A DNA stretch of 64,000 nt from Sequoia sempervirens (GCA_007258455.2 VDFB02373365.1:222307353-222371352); one strand, 5' to 3'; numbered from the stretch's first letter, positions 41,612-55,660 are shown. Numbers and translations: made by a program. The notes: a model not told the origin generated them from the sequence alone.

Positions 41612-43160
41612 CTTTAGTTTTCAGACTATCCAATATTAACATGCATGGTTCACTATATATTCCTGGTTTGCACCCAAGGTTAATGAATTTCAATTTTTAA
41701 TCTCATTACTAGTATTTATAAAACAAAGAATCCGGTGTGTGGAACATGATCCGCATTTTCCATGTTATATATATATATATATACGCATGACCTAAAAGAG
41801 CAATGAGACTTTGGTAAATAATACTATATTCTATGTTGAATACAACTAAAATATAATAATTCATCTACTTATCAATAATATTTACACCATTAACAATTTA
41901 AAAAGAATTGGAAGACAACTATAATCTATAACATAGCATCCTTAAATGGTTCAAATTTAAATGAAACGATGAAAGAAAGAATAAGAATACAAAGATTAGT
42001 ATAAAATTATTTAAAATAATTAGATAAAAATATTTAATCTAATAGTTGTTAACATAAATGAACTTCAAAATAGGATTATGTAAGGAAAGTTCATTTCCTT
42101 TCCATTGAACCTAAATTCTATCTAGTTAAGATATGTCTAAAATTAAGAATTCACACAGAATATCAATATTCCATATAATAACTTCATAAAGAGGATGAAT
42201 TTAATGAAGATAATATAAAATCCTCCATATGAGGATGAATTTTATCATTACAATATGAGTGAATCATCTCAATTATATAGCCAAGAACATCAAAAAATTA
42301 TAGATTGGAAAGCAAAATAATTAGACATTTATCATATTTTTATATGTATAAAGTTTATATACCATCAAACTATTTAAACTTATAGATTGCATAAAGCTAT
42401 AAATTGAATCGTTAAAAATAATTTATTAAGAATCAAATCTAATAAAGTTTGACTTCATATTGCATGTACTTGTTATAAATATCTCACTAATCCAACCATA
42501 CATTTTATATATGTTAAAAAATATATAATTGTTATGCCCATAATTTTTCACTATATCTTGACGCACGGATCTCCTTCAACTAGATCAATTAAAAATTATT
42601 TGTAATGTTGGATGAAAATGGATTTAATATCATTAGAGTTGTCATGGAACTACCTCTCTTGATCAATGATAGATATTATCCACTCTCGAGAATGTAAATA
42701 TGTTTGAGATAACTAAAAAATAATTTGTATCCCTTATATCCTTTCATCCAATGTAGCCTATCTCTTAATTGAGATCCTCTACCACAATTAAGTTCAAATC
42801 TTCTAAGTTTTATTTCAACGGAAGCAACCACTCATTGTAGAAAAGTTATTAGTAAGTGCTAAAGCCAAAACAAGTTTTTTTTTTTTTTTCTATTTGGATC
42901 CATTTTTTTTTCCATTCTAGATCTCTTTCTAGCCATATTCTTATTGTAAGATCATAGTAAGGTAGTGCAATAGATTTAATCACATCATTCCACAATTGTA
43001 TCCACTTATCATTTTGATGAGGTCTAGAAACATCAACCAAAGGGATATTAGGGAAGCTAAGCAGGATAAATTTGATTGAGGTGGGAAGTGTTGAGCTGAA
43101 TGATAGATTATTAGGTATGAGGAATAAGAAGTTTGAAAGTTTAAAGGAATTGGGAGGTGA
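41612..43160. other. AT-rich single-copy DNA between gene remnant and inverted copy
   Basis: No gene recognised. A (TA)n run lies at about 41765-41783. A stretch at about 42255-42340 (tcaattatatagccaagaac...atttatcatattttt) is a direct relative of 45386-45468 in the right copy, so a small dispersed repeat is present on both sides of the duplication border. Confidence 0.5.
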
Positions 43161-46100
43161 TATGTGAGATAGGTTTAATAGAATCTACTCTAAATAAGGG
43201 TAAGTCAGGAGGGACAATGGAAAGAGAAATAACTAAGTTTTAATCTATCAATACAACTAAGTTTCCCTTAGTTCACCATCTCTTTAGTTGGTCCAAGTGA
43301 ACTAGTGATCAATATAAGAATATTTTTTTGTCTAAAATGGGATCTAAACCCCTCATGGTATTTCTAGTTAGGATGTAGGAATTCAATTATTTTTTAGATA
43401 GTTTATGAGAACTAAACCAACTTGTATCTTGGTTTTTCCACCATATCATATTCACCTTGTAGCCATTTAGTCATAGGGAGGGCATAAAAATCCATTCCCC
43501 ACAATTTAACTGAGAGCGAGGAGTTATTAGGCATGTACAACCTAAAAGAAAAAAAAAATGAATAGGTATTCCTTGGATTAGTAATTGTAAGCACTAAGCA
43601 CAATTGTTGTTGGAATCCACAATTGTTGTTGGGATCCACTCCTCAATAGATGATAAACTTAGCCAAGTGTATTGGGAAAGGTGGGTCAACCTTGCATCCT
43701 AATATTATTATTTTGGAAATGAGGCATCTCACTTTGTGTTGGTAGTTATTTGTCATTTGTTGAATGCTTCAAGGGAGGTGTCTAAGATTTTCTAAATGCA
43801 TATAATATTATTATAGCTTTATAAGATGAAACCCTCTTATGACATATTCTTATGACATTTAAGAGCATGACTATAGAATATTTACAGTAAAGTATTGACC
43901 AACATTATGAAAAATCATAAGAAATTTTTAAGAAATAGCAACTATGTCAAGGAAAAAGATGTGGACATTTACAAGAACTTTTTTTTTAAGCAAAAGTGGG
44001 AGACCACTTATAATTTTATTTATATATAATATTTTGCATATAGTTGGTTCAGGCGACATACTGGTGGGAAAGAACCAGCAAGAAAACCCCCAGTTGCAGT
44101 CTGAGTAACAAATTTTACAAAATATCAAAAAGACCAATGAGGTCCTAGTACAAATGACCAATTGTCTGATTACAATGTTACAAAATCACATTGGTTGAAT
44201 ACATCAGTACATATGCACATTCTCTTATGCACCCAAAATACCCAAAAGAAGACATCATACTAGATATACCCGTGACTCGAATACATAACACAGTGGAGAT
44301 TACAAAACCTTACTAAACATAAGACTGATAAGCTAGGAAGCCACTTTCAAAAAGATGCAGATTTTCCACCAACATGCTGAAAGCCATTAACCGAGCTTTC
44401 TTTTGTTTCCACTCGTTTACCTTTGTGTTGGCGATCATGCTCAAATGAAGGTTTTGATTTGTTTTAATATCAGGCACATAACGATAACATAATTTCTTTT
44501 TGGATGAAGATCATGGAAGTTGCAAATCATGAATGAAAACATGACTTCTCAAGAAAGAAATGGCATGATATTTTCTTTTTAAATCATCAATCTCCTCCAT
44601 GGAAATGGCAGATCTGTATCTGTTTAGAACTTGGTAGAGATGTGAAGAAGTGTCATGCATTGTGGATAATACCATGCCTTGGAATATGTGAACATAGGTC
44701 TCTTCTTATGAAACAAAACCTTCTTTGAATAATTAACATTAGAAATTAATACAGTTTGGCGAGCATATTGTATAATCACACTAGAAACCAACAATGGAAG
44801 ATTGAGAGTCTCAACTAATAATTCCACCAAGTATAGATAACATTCATACTAGAAGCCAACAAAAAAAGACCAAATTTCATAAATAAAGTTCATGTGTTAT
44901 ATATCATGCCTTTGAGGGGTCCACAAGTACCATGAGCCTTTTGAAATCCTTCTCCATCTAAATGCATCCATTCCAAGACCATTGGGAGGTGGGTATACAA
45001 TATGAACCAAGTATTAATTTCTAATGTTAATTATTGAAAGAAGGTATATAAATTATTCGAGCATCTTAATTCTCATATACAGAGTTACATCTTAGTCAAT
45101 TTCTCTTGATGTATGAGTTTATATTTGTAATTTTTTCTTAATATAAAAACATATTTTATTTCATTAAAATTAACCTATCTATTCCATGTTACAAAGGATT
45201 CTCTTATTTTAAATTATAAGTATATAATTCAAAATTAATTAGTAATTTTCAAGATAGAGTACACACAATTTCTTTAGTTAAAATAAAATAATATTCTTAT
45301 TTCCATGTGAGAGTTATGTAGAATGGTAGTTTGATGTCTCGAAAATATTTCTTTCATATATACTAAATTTTTATCATTGTACATTATGAGTCTCAATTAT
45401 ATATCCAAGCACATCAAAAATTTATAAAGTGGAAAGAAAAATAATCACACATTTATCATATTTTTGTAAGGTGTTTGAAAAGACTAAAAGTTTCCCTAGA
45501 AAGAACTAATTAAGGAATAAAAAAAATGGAAAGTGTCTACCTCATTGTATGTTGACCTTTCCCATATAAAAAGATCATGGAAATGCTAAATGAGTTGATA
45601 TAAGAATTTTTAAGAATGAAGGCACAAAATTCATAACACTTTAATCCTAAAAGCAACAAGAAAGGCAATGAATAAAATCTTCCTAGTTATTTTGAAAGAA
45701 ACTTTAAAAGGTTCTAAATCCCCTTCACACCCCTTTCTAAATGAAGATAAAATAAATAAGTTACCAAATATTTCTTAGAGTTTAAGGTGGTGATTTTAAT
45801 ATGATTTGAGAATAAATAAGATAAATTAGATGAAATCAAGTTTTGTTGTAAAGGTGATGAATTTTGGGGGAATAAGATGAAAATAATTTTGAACCTAGTT
45901 GACTCATTAAATGGCAATAAGATAGATTTTAAAGGGGCTTTATTTAAAATATGTAATAGTTAGATATGTACTAATACATTATATTCTCTATTAGATAGTT
46001 ATTTCTTCCATAAACATTTCTTACAATCTTATAATTTATTAATAATAGTGATGTGTGCATCCCTAGACACTCTTTGATAACCACACTATTAATGTTTCTA

Positions 46101-49100
46101 TTTTTACTAGAGGATACTCTAATTGAAAAGCATGTATACCATTAAGGATAAAATTTAGACTTTAAGTTGAAAGAAAATGTCAAATATTTAGAATAAAAAT
46201 GGTGGGGATGGAATACAAGCTTCAAGAATCTCCTTGTAATAATTAATTGCAATAATAAATGATTAAAACTAAACACGAATGGATATGTCACCAATAATTT
46301 TTAGATAAAATGACTAAAATTAGAGCCAAGATATCTTAGTTCAAGTATCATGATAAAGGTATCAAATTCTTATTCAATGTAAACATAGCCGAGTTTGATA
46401 GATAAAAATTGGCCCCATTAATACTAGGGGAGCATTGTCTAATGAGATTAAGTTGACACTATATTCAATTTTTAGAAGTTAGAACCCTAACATTTATATG
46501 AGGCTTGTAAAATAGAACCTTATTAGGAAGAGTAGGAGAGGAGAAATGAACCCATAATAATTATACTTATACAAATAAAAATAATAATAATGTTTAACCA
46601 TTTCAAAATGTTAAATTTGTTTCACTAATATGGTGATCAATAGCTAATTTGTACAAGGAGGTGCAATTTATAGGGAAATGAAGACTACATAAGAGGAGAA
46701 TTTATAACATAGTAGCTTGGTTGTAGTTGTTTCTTTAGCATTAACTATTTTCTCTTTTTTCTTTTGTTGTTGAATATTTTATTTGATCTCTTAAAACTTA
46801 TCAATGGTACTTGATCTTCATAATGATTATTTTCTTCTTTTTCAATTATTATCATCTTAGAAGGAATACCATTTCAATTTAGAGCAGGGAGAAATGTATT
46901 TTTCTTTTAAAGTATTTAAAATATTATATTTATTTGATGGTTCCTTCTTAACCTCTTCCACTCCTTGGAAAAAATTATCCAACCACTTGAATCTCCTTAT
47001 ATTAATCAATTTACTTCTATGATTTATGTATGTGTTTTTAGTGATTTACTCTTTATCCTTTCAATTTATTCATGATATACTTTAATATAGTTATAACAAG
47101 TATATAATAGTTTTTCATAATTGGATATGCCTTAAGAAACTCTTTAAACGTGAAATTATTTGATGAGGGAAGATATAAATTAAGGTTATTCTTTCTTACT
47201 TACCTCATGCTCATCCATATTTTTTGTCCATAAATATCTCAAATCAAATTGGATTTTGCAAAGAGGATAGCTATATTTTAAATATTCGCTCTTAGTCAAA
47301 GTCATTTATTTCTTTGTACAAATTTAAAATTGATTTATGTAATTTAATTTTTAATAGTTTTAACATAGATATATGAAGAATAGTTTTAAATATATATATA
47401 TAGTAAAGTGGACATATTTTTATATTTTCCTAATAAGTATAATGCCTAATTCTCCTCAATGGGTTAAGATGACTCTTAATAACATAGTTAGCTCATGCAA
47501 ATGTAATAGTGTAAAATACGGTCATGAAGGTGCATTTAAAAATGATTTTTCCCCTATATGGGGGAGATAATGTGATGAGGAGCATATATATGTAGTGGGT
47601 GAGGATCATAAACAATGAATCCCTATCCAAGTGATGAAGTAACATAGATCTAATTGGCTTGATAATTATCATGTCATAATCAATTATGAGGGACCATGTT
47701 GACAAATAATCATGTAAGTGTAAATAGATAATGATGTGATTGTGAAGGTATATGTAAATCTAATTGTCCCTAGATGGAAAGGATAACACAATAAATATCA
47801 TTAGGTGAAATGGGTATAAGAAAGGTAATATGTGATGAGTAAGCACCATTTCCCACATACAATAGGATCACCAATAGTATAATTTAAAATGCATGATATT
47901 ATCTGGTTATTTCATATATTTTCAATTGGGAGTGAAAAAACCAAATGCACAAGTGTTGAACTAGGGAATAATGGTAAAAGGACTAATCCAATTGGGTCAA
48001 AATTTACCAAAAAAATTACTTCTATGAAATTTGGATTATATTTAGATTTATATGAAGGATGAGTTCCCCTCATGGTAAAGCTCATTGGACAACACCATTT
48101 TTATTTTTTCATTAATTATCTTTGGTATATGTACATAGATCAAGTATAATGAGTTTACTTATTGTTTATCCAAGGTCTCAAACTCTTGTAATTGGTGTTC
48201 TTGATATGTGTAATCATCAATGCTATCACTAAGGGAGATACATAATGATAGAATCTTAAGCTCAAGAGGCATTATGGCCTCCATTTCATAAACTAAAGAG
48301 TAAGCCTAATGGGAGTTTGTATTCTAGTACAATATGCCCATAATGTTGGGACAAGCTATGTGTGCATATTAGTACCATTTTTGTCAATTAGCTTTTGTAA
48401 TATTTATTTAATAGTCTTGTACTAGAAAATTTAATAATACCTTCATTCCTTCTAATCCTAATAGAACTATTTTATTATACATTTCATTCAAACAATCTAC
48501 TTTCTTTCCTCTAAATGTATTCTTTGATTCATACATTTAGTTCACCAACCATTTTTGAAGTAATGTCATAAGGCTCAAAGGAAAAATATGAAGAATTTTA
48601 TCCAAGTTTCCATTGTATGCACCCTAAACTTTATACCATGATCTGTTTAATGAACTGTTTGATATAATGCCTCAAATAAATTTCCAATGGTGTTTTTGAC
48701 GGAGTATGATATAAATAGTGTTTTTGATATAATGCCTCAACTAAATTTCCAATAGTTTTTTTGATATAATGCCTCAAATAAATTTGTTAATGAACTGTTT
48801 GATATAGGGTGCATACAATGGAAACACTATTTCTATCATACTCCATCAAAAATTACCATGAACTGTTTGATATAATGCCTCAAATAAATTTTTTAATGAA
48901 TTGTTTGATATAATGCCTCAAATCAATTGGAGGTGCCCTGGTAGAAATGTATGCAAAATGTGGAAGCATAGACAGGGCATGTTAATTTTTCGATAGAGTA
49001 GAAATGTATCATCGAAATAATGTATGTTGAAAAGACTTTAGAAAATTTCAAACAAATGCAGTTTCCATTCAACAAATTTGCAAAATTTCACATTTAGGGT

Positions 49101-49350
49101 TTCAAAATTCAACAAACAAATGCATTTTCAACTCTACGAAATTCGAATTTCACAAACCTAGTGCTCGATATGCAAGTTGGGTTGATGAACTTTGGAAAGA
49201 TGAAGTTGAATTTGCGTTCGCCAGAGAGATGAAGTCGTTGCCATTTGCAGATCACGTTCGGTTCGTCGCGCACATGTAAGCACAGGGAAAGTAATGATAG
49301 AAGGCGAAAATGGCAGTGACATTCATGTTTTTTTTTTTTGTTTTTTTTAA
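43161..49350. other. AT-rich DNA of the inner right copy, no gene recognised
   Basis: Counterpart of 32905-39066. It holds the short (AT)n run (47390-47402), the dispersed repeat (45386-45468) and the interlaced repeats at 48600-48935. No coding region is supported. Confidence 0.45.
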
Positions 49351-49471
49351 GGGGTTCGGTCGAACCCATGTTTGACCAAACCCCTTAAAATATTATTTAT
49401 TTTCTTAGGGTTTGGGGGTTTGATCAAACATATAATTTGGTTCGGCCGAACCATTGAGTTCGACTAAACCC
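49351..49471. repeat. Cluster of GGTTCG/CGAACC palindromes (right copy)
   Basis: Same five sites as on the left, but with different decayed versions: GTTTGACCAAAC and GTTTGATCAAAC where the left copy has GTTCAACTGAAC and GTTCGGTTGAAC. The site GGTTCGGCCGAACC is intact here and broken on the left. Confidence 0.75.
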
Positions 49472-49624
49472 GTCAACTATGGCAAAAGGAAAAAAAAAAA
49501 GAAATTTCCTTCCTCATCTCAATTGTAAACCACTATTGTGGTTTGACCCAATTTAATGATAATATATTTTTATAATATTTTAGATATAAGTATAGGACTC
49601 ATGCCCCAATGTGATGCATATTTT

Positions 49625-52501
49625 TTTGTAATTTTTTCCAAGTAAATAATTAATTATGAATTTTTTATTACAACTTTTTTTAAAATATAAAAACTCATAT
49701 GTCTGACCACCTTTAAAACTTGGTCAAAACTTCATGAAATTCAATTTTTCTTTTTTTAATCCTATATTATGTGAAGCATAGAATGTGACGCATGTTTTGG
49801 ATTCAAAAAATGTGATACCATTTGAAAGCTATAGATGTTTTTCAATCAGCCTATCAATCAAGACTTTAGTCGTAATTTGAATAGAAAATGAATAATAATT
49901 ACTTATTAGATTCAAAGTAAAGCATAATTTATATTGGTGGAAAGCTAAGAATCTCCTTTAAAAACCTTTTTTCTTCATCAATTTTTGGTAAAAAAAAATT
50001 CGTCAGCCACATACCCATCATATTGCCACTTTTTGGCCCATCATGATCCTGCACATACCCTTTGGCATGTGCAAAATAGGCTTTTTCAGATTTTTTTCAA
50101 TTTGGCACCCTTGTTGTGTCACAACTTGGTGCACTTACCTAGGAAAATGGTGCCCAAGGGAATCTGAGTCCTTGATGGGGTGACTAAAAACTGAAAAACT
50201 GAATGTTCACTAGATTGTCTAAGTGATCTATTTTTATATGCAAACAAGTCTATAACTGAGTATTTTTCTAGAATTTTCTCAAATTAAGACAATGTGATTC
50301 AAATGCAAATGTGTAACAATGTAAATGACAATTATGAATACAATTTTTAATGTAGATCTGATCTAAGTGACTGAAATGAACCCTAATGCAACCTATAATG
50401 CAAATTGATATGCATTTTTTTTTTAAAAAAAATTATGTCTTTATGTTGCAAAAGTGAAACCCTAAATGATAAATTCAACACAATGCAAAACTTAAATCTA
50501 GGATGAAATTTCAGAAGGTATACATAATGTTAATAGATCAGATCCACCAAAATGAAACAAAGAAGAATGGAACCATAGGTCTAATGTGTAAACTGAGGAT
50601 TCAAATTTTATGTGTGTGTGTGGGTATTTTTCTATTGTTTCATTAAGATGGAGATCAACAAAGTGTATAGATTAAATTTCAACCATGAAGGTGATCCGGT
50701 CAGACCTAGATCTACATCTTATTGAGCCTTGGAATGGATTGGAATTGATTTTCCTTGATTAACCTAATTAGACTATGTGCCCTAGAATATGTAAAATCCA
50801 AGATCCTGACAATTGATAAATAGTAATAGAGATTTGCAGGCAAATTTGGGAAGGGCCTGGATGGTTGTGTACATATCCTGAAAAGGTGCTGCTAGTTTGA
50901 ATATAGGGACAGAGTCACCTAGGGGCGTATGGATCCTCATAGGATTTTTCTGCTTTTTTTTTGTTGTCCTTTGATGGAAGATTTGAGACCTTTGTTTCTG
51001 CTTGCAAAGTTGTCAGATCACCACCGAATAATTTTGTGCGTGAGTTTTAAAGAGTTGAAAAGATGTAGGACTTCAAATGAAACAATGAATGAATGATATT
51101 TAAAATTCCTTCAATCCTCTCTAAACCTAAAATCTGCACATTCACAAAGAGAAGAAATATTGTTCCATTTTTAGGGGATTTCCTTAGTCAAACCCTATTT
51201 GTTTCTTCTTCTACAATGGCAATGCCAATGATAAAAATGGATAAATGATAGGAAGGAATGATTAATCAACAAAGTGTTGCAACTCACCACCCCTCAATGA
51301 CTTCCTTGAAGGATTGAAATCATGCACATCACTTCAAGGTATTGGATTTTTGTTTCTTAATTTCTTGAATTTCTTGGAGACCTACAACAAAGGTTAGCCT
51401 TCACAAACAATGATAACATAAACACATATGAACTCACATAAGACTTGACATGATGTTAGGATCTCGAATTTCTACAATAAAGCTCTGAAATGTTGCTCTT
51501 GACTTGTTTCATAGTCCTCTTGATCATAAGTTCACCAATAGTTTTCTAGATAGCCCTTATTAGCTTTCAAGTGATGAAATAACTAGGTATTTATAGGCAT
51601 TTATTATAATTTCCTGCAAATTAAATCTCAATAGCCAACATTTGCAATTTGAATTTTGAATGTTAAAATGTTGACACTGACATATCCAAAATTGGTCCCC
51701 AACAAAATATGGGGACCCATATGCCCTAGGGTGTATGGATCCTGGCACTATTTTCTAGGACATTAAGTGGAATGAGGGAAAAATATCAGTTGGATGCATT
51801 TGTTCAATGCCTACGATTTCTCAGAAAATGGTACAAATGGGCCCCAAAATGCATAATTTAAGAACTTAGGTACTTAATTAGGTCTACTAAATTAAGGAGG
51901 ACAAAACATAAAGTGAAATTATCAATGATGACAATTTATGAAGTTACATGAAATAATGGATATCCATTTTTTTCAAAATAAATATTTGTTTTGAAGACAT
52001 AAAAACAGGTACCTTTTTCTGAGAAACTGATATCCGTTTTTTTTTTCACATAATTTTTTTCTCTCCATTTTCCTCAAGAAAGATTTGGAATTAGGCTTAG
52101 GAGTATCAAGCCTAAAAGGTCAACTATTCCAATGTGTTTAGAGGTTTCATCCTCTTTTAAGGAATTCACCCTTTGTGATGACTTTTTTATCCAAATTTGA
52201 TGAAACAAAAAGGGTTTATTTAAGAAATTGTCAACATTTTACCAATATAAGATATGCTTTATTTTGAATTATTGATTTTCTACATGCAATATGTGTAAAG
52301 TCTTGATTGATAGGTTGATTGAAAAACATCCAACTTTTAAACATTTATATATTTTTTGAATCTAAAAGATTCATCATACTCTATTTTTCATAATCTATAG
52401 ATTGAAAAAAATGAATTTCATGAATTTTTGACCAAGTTAGGGTGGCCAGAAAAATAGTTTTAAATCTTTTAAAAATTTCTAACTAATTATTTTAGTAACC
52501 T
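49625..52501. mobile_element. ~2.9-kb element with long inverted repeats (right copy)
   Basis: Collinear counterpart of the left element; inverted repeats at about 49625-50011 and 52172-52501. A short patch near 49850-49870 matches the partner repeat better than it matches the left copy. Confidence 0.5.
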
Positions 52502-52629
52502 ATTCAAATTTTTATGTGAAGTTGCTTAAGTTTGTTTTTCTATATTTTCATTGTCACTTAGAGGCGATGTTTGGCCCATCATGATCTTGCACATGCTCAT
52601 TTAGTTTATTTTCCTCTAGGGAGAAAGTT

Positions 52630-53965
52630 GATTTGGTGCAAGTGGGTGTACCGTATATGCAATTGATGGTTCTATTGAGTGTTACATGACATGTCTTATT
52701 GCTAAGGATTTTTCATAGGCTGCAAGTATTGACTACTTCAAGACATTTTCCCTTGTAACCAAGATGGATTCTATTTGTTTTGTCATTTCTCTTGTTGTAT
52801 CTCAAGGTTGGTCTATTTACTAGATGGATGTGAAGATTTCATTCTTGCATGGTGATCTTCATGGGGAGAAGTCTATAGGATTCATGTATGACTTTTCTCT
52901 TGTATGCAAGGTAAGACTTTCTTTGTATGTTCTCAAACAAATCCCTAGGGCTTGATATGAGAAGATAAATGGTTTCCTATTTGCATTTGGTTCCACATGT
53001 TGCCACTATGATCACATAATGACTATTCATGGGCATGAAACTAATATTTTGATACTAGTATTGTATGTAGATGATTTAATTCTCACCAGTAGCTCCTCCT
53101 CCATGCTTCAAGATATACGGCATTCATTGATGAAATAGTTTGACATATAGATCTTAGGCTTTTTCACTTCTTTCTTAGTTTATAGGCTCTTCAATCATCT
53201 AAGGATATCTCCATACATTAGCAGTAGTATGGCATTGATTTGCTTCAACATTTTAGCATGGTTGATTGTAAACCAACTCTTACATTGTTTTAGTCTAGTA
53301 TCACATTGAATGCCAGTTGCATCACACCTACCATTGATGCCACTTTGTATAAATAGTTGGTGGTAAATCTCATGTATTTGGTGCACACACGTCCTAATAT
53401 CACATTTTCTTTTCGTCTTGTCTCTCATTTTTCCTATGATCCTCATGAGAATCATTAGAAGGTAGCCAAGTGCACTTTGAGGTATATTTGAGGCACTACA
53501 CATTTTGACATTTAGTACACACTAAGAGCTTCAAAGATAGTAGGCTTCACCAACTTAGATTGTGATGTTGACTCATGGAAGTCCACTTTTGGGTTTTATT
53601 TTTTCCTCGATTCCAGTCTAGTTGCTTGGTCTTGCAAGAAGCAAACCACTATTGCATTATCATCCACTAAGGTTGAGTATCAAGGTGAAGTTATTGCTAG
53701 CCATGAGTTTTTGTGGCTTTGATAAATTATGAAAAAGTTTGGTCTACCACTTGATAGTCCTATGCTTCTCTGGTGGGATAACCAAAGTGCCATTCACATT
53801 GCACACAACACAGTTGAAGATTAGAGGACAAAGTACATTGAGATACATGTGCATTTCATTCACTAGCGCATCCATGATGGCCATCTCTCTTTATGGTGTT
53901 TTCCTATTGAGGAGCAGATTGTAGACATCTTCACTAAACCCTTAGTATCGCCTAATTATCTTTAG
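52630..53965 (+). pseudogene. Ty1/copia pol remnant: reverse transcriptase to RNase H (right copy)
   Basis: Broken frames give, in order, KWVYRI, a MDVKISFLHGDL-like motif, a LYVLKQIPRA motif, LYVDDLIL (YVDD catalytic box, about 53061-53084), ALSSTKVEY (about 53655-53680), and WWDNQSAIHIAH with a C-terminal DIFTKPL. This order is diagnostic of Ty1/copia pol. Numerous stops (for example TAG in the SQ and WY positions) and frameshifts mark it as dead. The 5' end is cut where the inverted-repeat element begins (cccatcatgatcttgc, about 52580), so the latter may have inserted into it. Confidence 0.85.
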
Positions 53966-55260
53966 CTGCAATTAATGCTTGAGGTGAAGAAAGTTGTCAT
54001 TAGGGGGTCTTCTTGATTCCTCCTTCCTTTATGTTTTTACATCTTTTTTAAGGAGAGTGTTTTTTTCATTGACTTGTTTTCTCATTTTTTTCAATTGTAA
54101 GAGATTTTTTCATTTGTACATGGGTACCTTATAAGTCCTATTTGTTGGGACACATTTCTTACTTTTTCATGCATTAGTTTAATTCCTCTCATTGCACTTG
54201 AGGAGGGTTTTGGTGTCAACATGGTACTTTATGTAACCACTTAGACTTTAGGACCTATTCACACCTTAAGTCTTAAGCTTATTTATGTTACTTTTTGTTT
54301 TTTCGTCTCAACTCATAGGATTAAGATGATTCTTTTAGGGGATCGGTCTCACATCTCTTTCAAATTCACTCAAATTTGAAATACTTTCAAAGTGGAGATT
54401 CTATTCAACATATGGAAAGATAGAAATTCTACTAATTTTGTCAATTTTTATATGAATCATCATATTTCATTTTATACTAAATCTATGATTTGTTCTAATA
54501 TTTTACTACATATCCAAGTGCGAATTAATAAAGTTGCCCTTGAGGTGGCTCACTTATAGGTGTTTCTTGATCACTAGGGTAATACCCCTTTTGTTGTTTC
54601 TAGAGTTACTCTATCTCCCTCTTCCTCCTAGGGTCACTCCCCTTCTCATGGACAAAGTCTCTTTGTTTGAGGCAATCAGGAGAACTGCTCACAAGCTTCT
54701 CCCTTAGCTATGAGAATAGATCATGGTCAACAAATCCCTTGGTTGGCTCTTTGTTATTTCACATGTTTGTACAATTGAAAAAGATTAAAAAAATTATACT
54801 TATGGGCAGGATCCTTCCATGGACACTTTGGAATCCATTGATGTATGGGGCAAGCCGAATGACCAGAATACTCCTCCTCCCCTCTGCTGCTGCTCTCATC
54901 ACTTATCCTTGAATAAACTTCTTAGTGCAAGCAGCTTTATTAAACCAATGTGAACATAGGCAACTATATAAGACTGCTTTTTAAATGATAATAATGACAT
55001 TTATTATTAAAAAAAAAAAAAAACTTTCTTAGTGGAAGCAGCTTTAAACCAGTGTGAATGGAGGCAATTATCCTCGAATAAACTTTAGCCGCAAAAAGCC
55101 AGTATGGCCATATATTTATACAGACCATGTAGATGTGGAGGGCACCAAGTGAACTGGTTTCACCATCCAGCCATTTAATATATCTGATCATGCCACGTTC
55201 CAAACATGCCATTCTCGGGAATTTCCAAACCGAAAAAACAAGGATTTAACTAGAATTTTA
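53966..55260. other. Flank between copia remnant and OPR promoter (right copy)
   Basis: A possible decayed LTR begins near 54056 after aaggagag. Further on are the deletion junction at 54728-54734 and the short repeats around a poly-A run at 54912-55070. No gene is supported. Confidence 0.4.
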
Positions 55261-55309
55261 ATACGAAATCTTCAAATTAAAATATACCAGATTACCTTTT
55301 AAGTCAGTA

Positions 55310-55315
55310 CACGTG
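55310..55315 (+). promoter_or_regulatory. G-box CACGTG upstream of the right OPR gene
   Basis: CACGTG in the context gtacacgtgaaacg, about 340 bases upstream of the TATA box. MYC2-type bHLH factors of the jasmonate response bind G-boxes; relevance here is an inference. Confidence 0.35.
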
Positions 55316-55407
55316 AAACGATCTCAGTTGGATATTATTTCCCCATTAAAGAGTCAACTGAAAAGAAAATTCAGAATTGAAGCAAGTTTCCCGTGCATTG
55401 AACTATT

Positions 55408-55522
55408 TCTCTGCTATTTCCTTGATGTTTTTAAAATGCCCATCAACACCATAAAGCAAGGGATAGTTCACTGCTATTTCCTTGATGTTTTTATAATGCC
55501 CATCAACACCATAAAGCAAGGG
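55408..55522. repeat. Tandem 60-bp duplication in the right OPR promoter
   Basis: Same two-copy arrangement as in the left copy, so the duplication predates the split of the two sequences. Confidence 0.85.
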
Positions 55523-55599
55523 CATTAAAATTTTCTAATGGAAAACGAAGAAGAGACCAGGACAATTTCCGCGCTTTAAAACAAGTGGCTCTGGTCATG

Positions 55600-55640
55600 T
55601 TGACCTGCGAAAGTTGCCGTTTGAACAAATAAAGGGTCAA
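55600..55640 (+). promoter_or_regulatory. Pair of W-box cores (TTGACC) upstream of the right OPR TATA box
   Basis: TTGACC at 55600-55605 and its reverse complement GGTCAA at 55635-55640 sit 13-53 bases upstream of the TATA box, in opposite orientation. WRKY factors bind TTGAC(C/T); OPR genes are commonly wound-induced. Function is inferred from motif and position only. Confidence 0.4.
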
Positions 55641-55652
55641 TGCTGTGTAAGT

Positions 55653-55660
55653 TATAAATA
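55653..55660 (+). promoter_or_regulatory. TATA box of the right OPR gene
   Basis: TATAAATA about 236 bases upstream of the ATG at 55896, with no competing upstream ATG in the reading frame. Confidence 0.6.
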
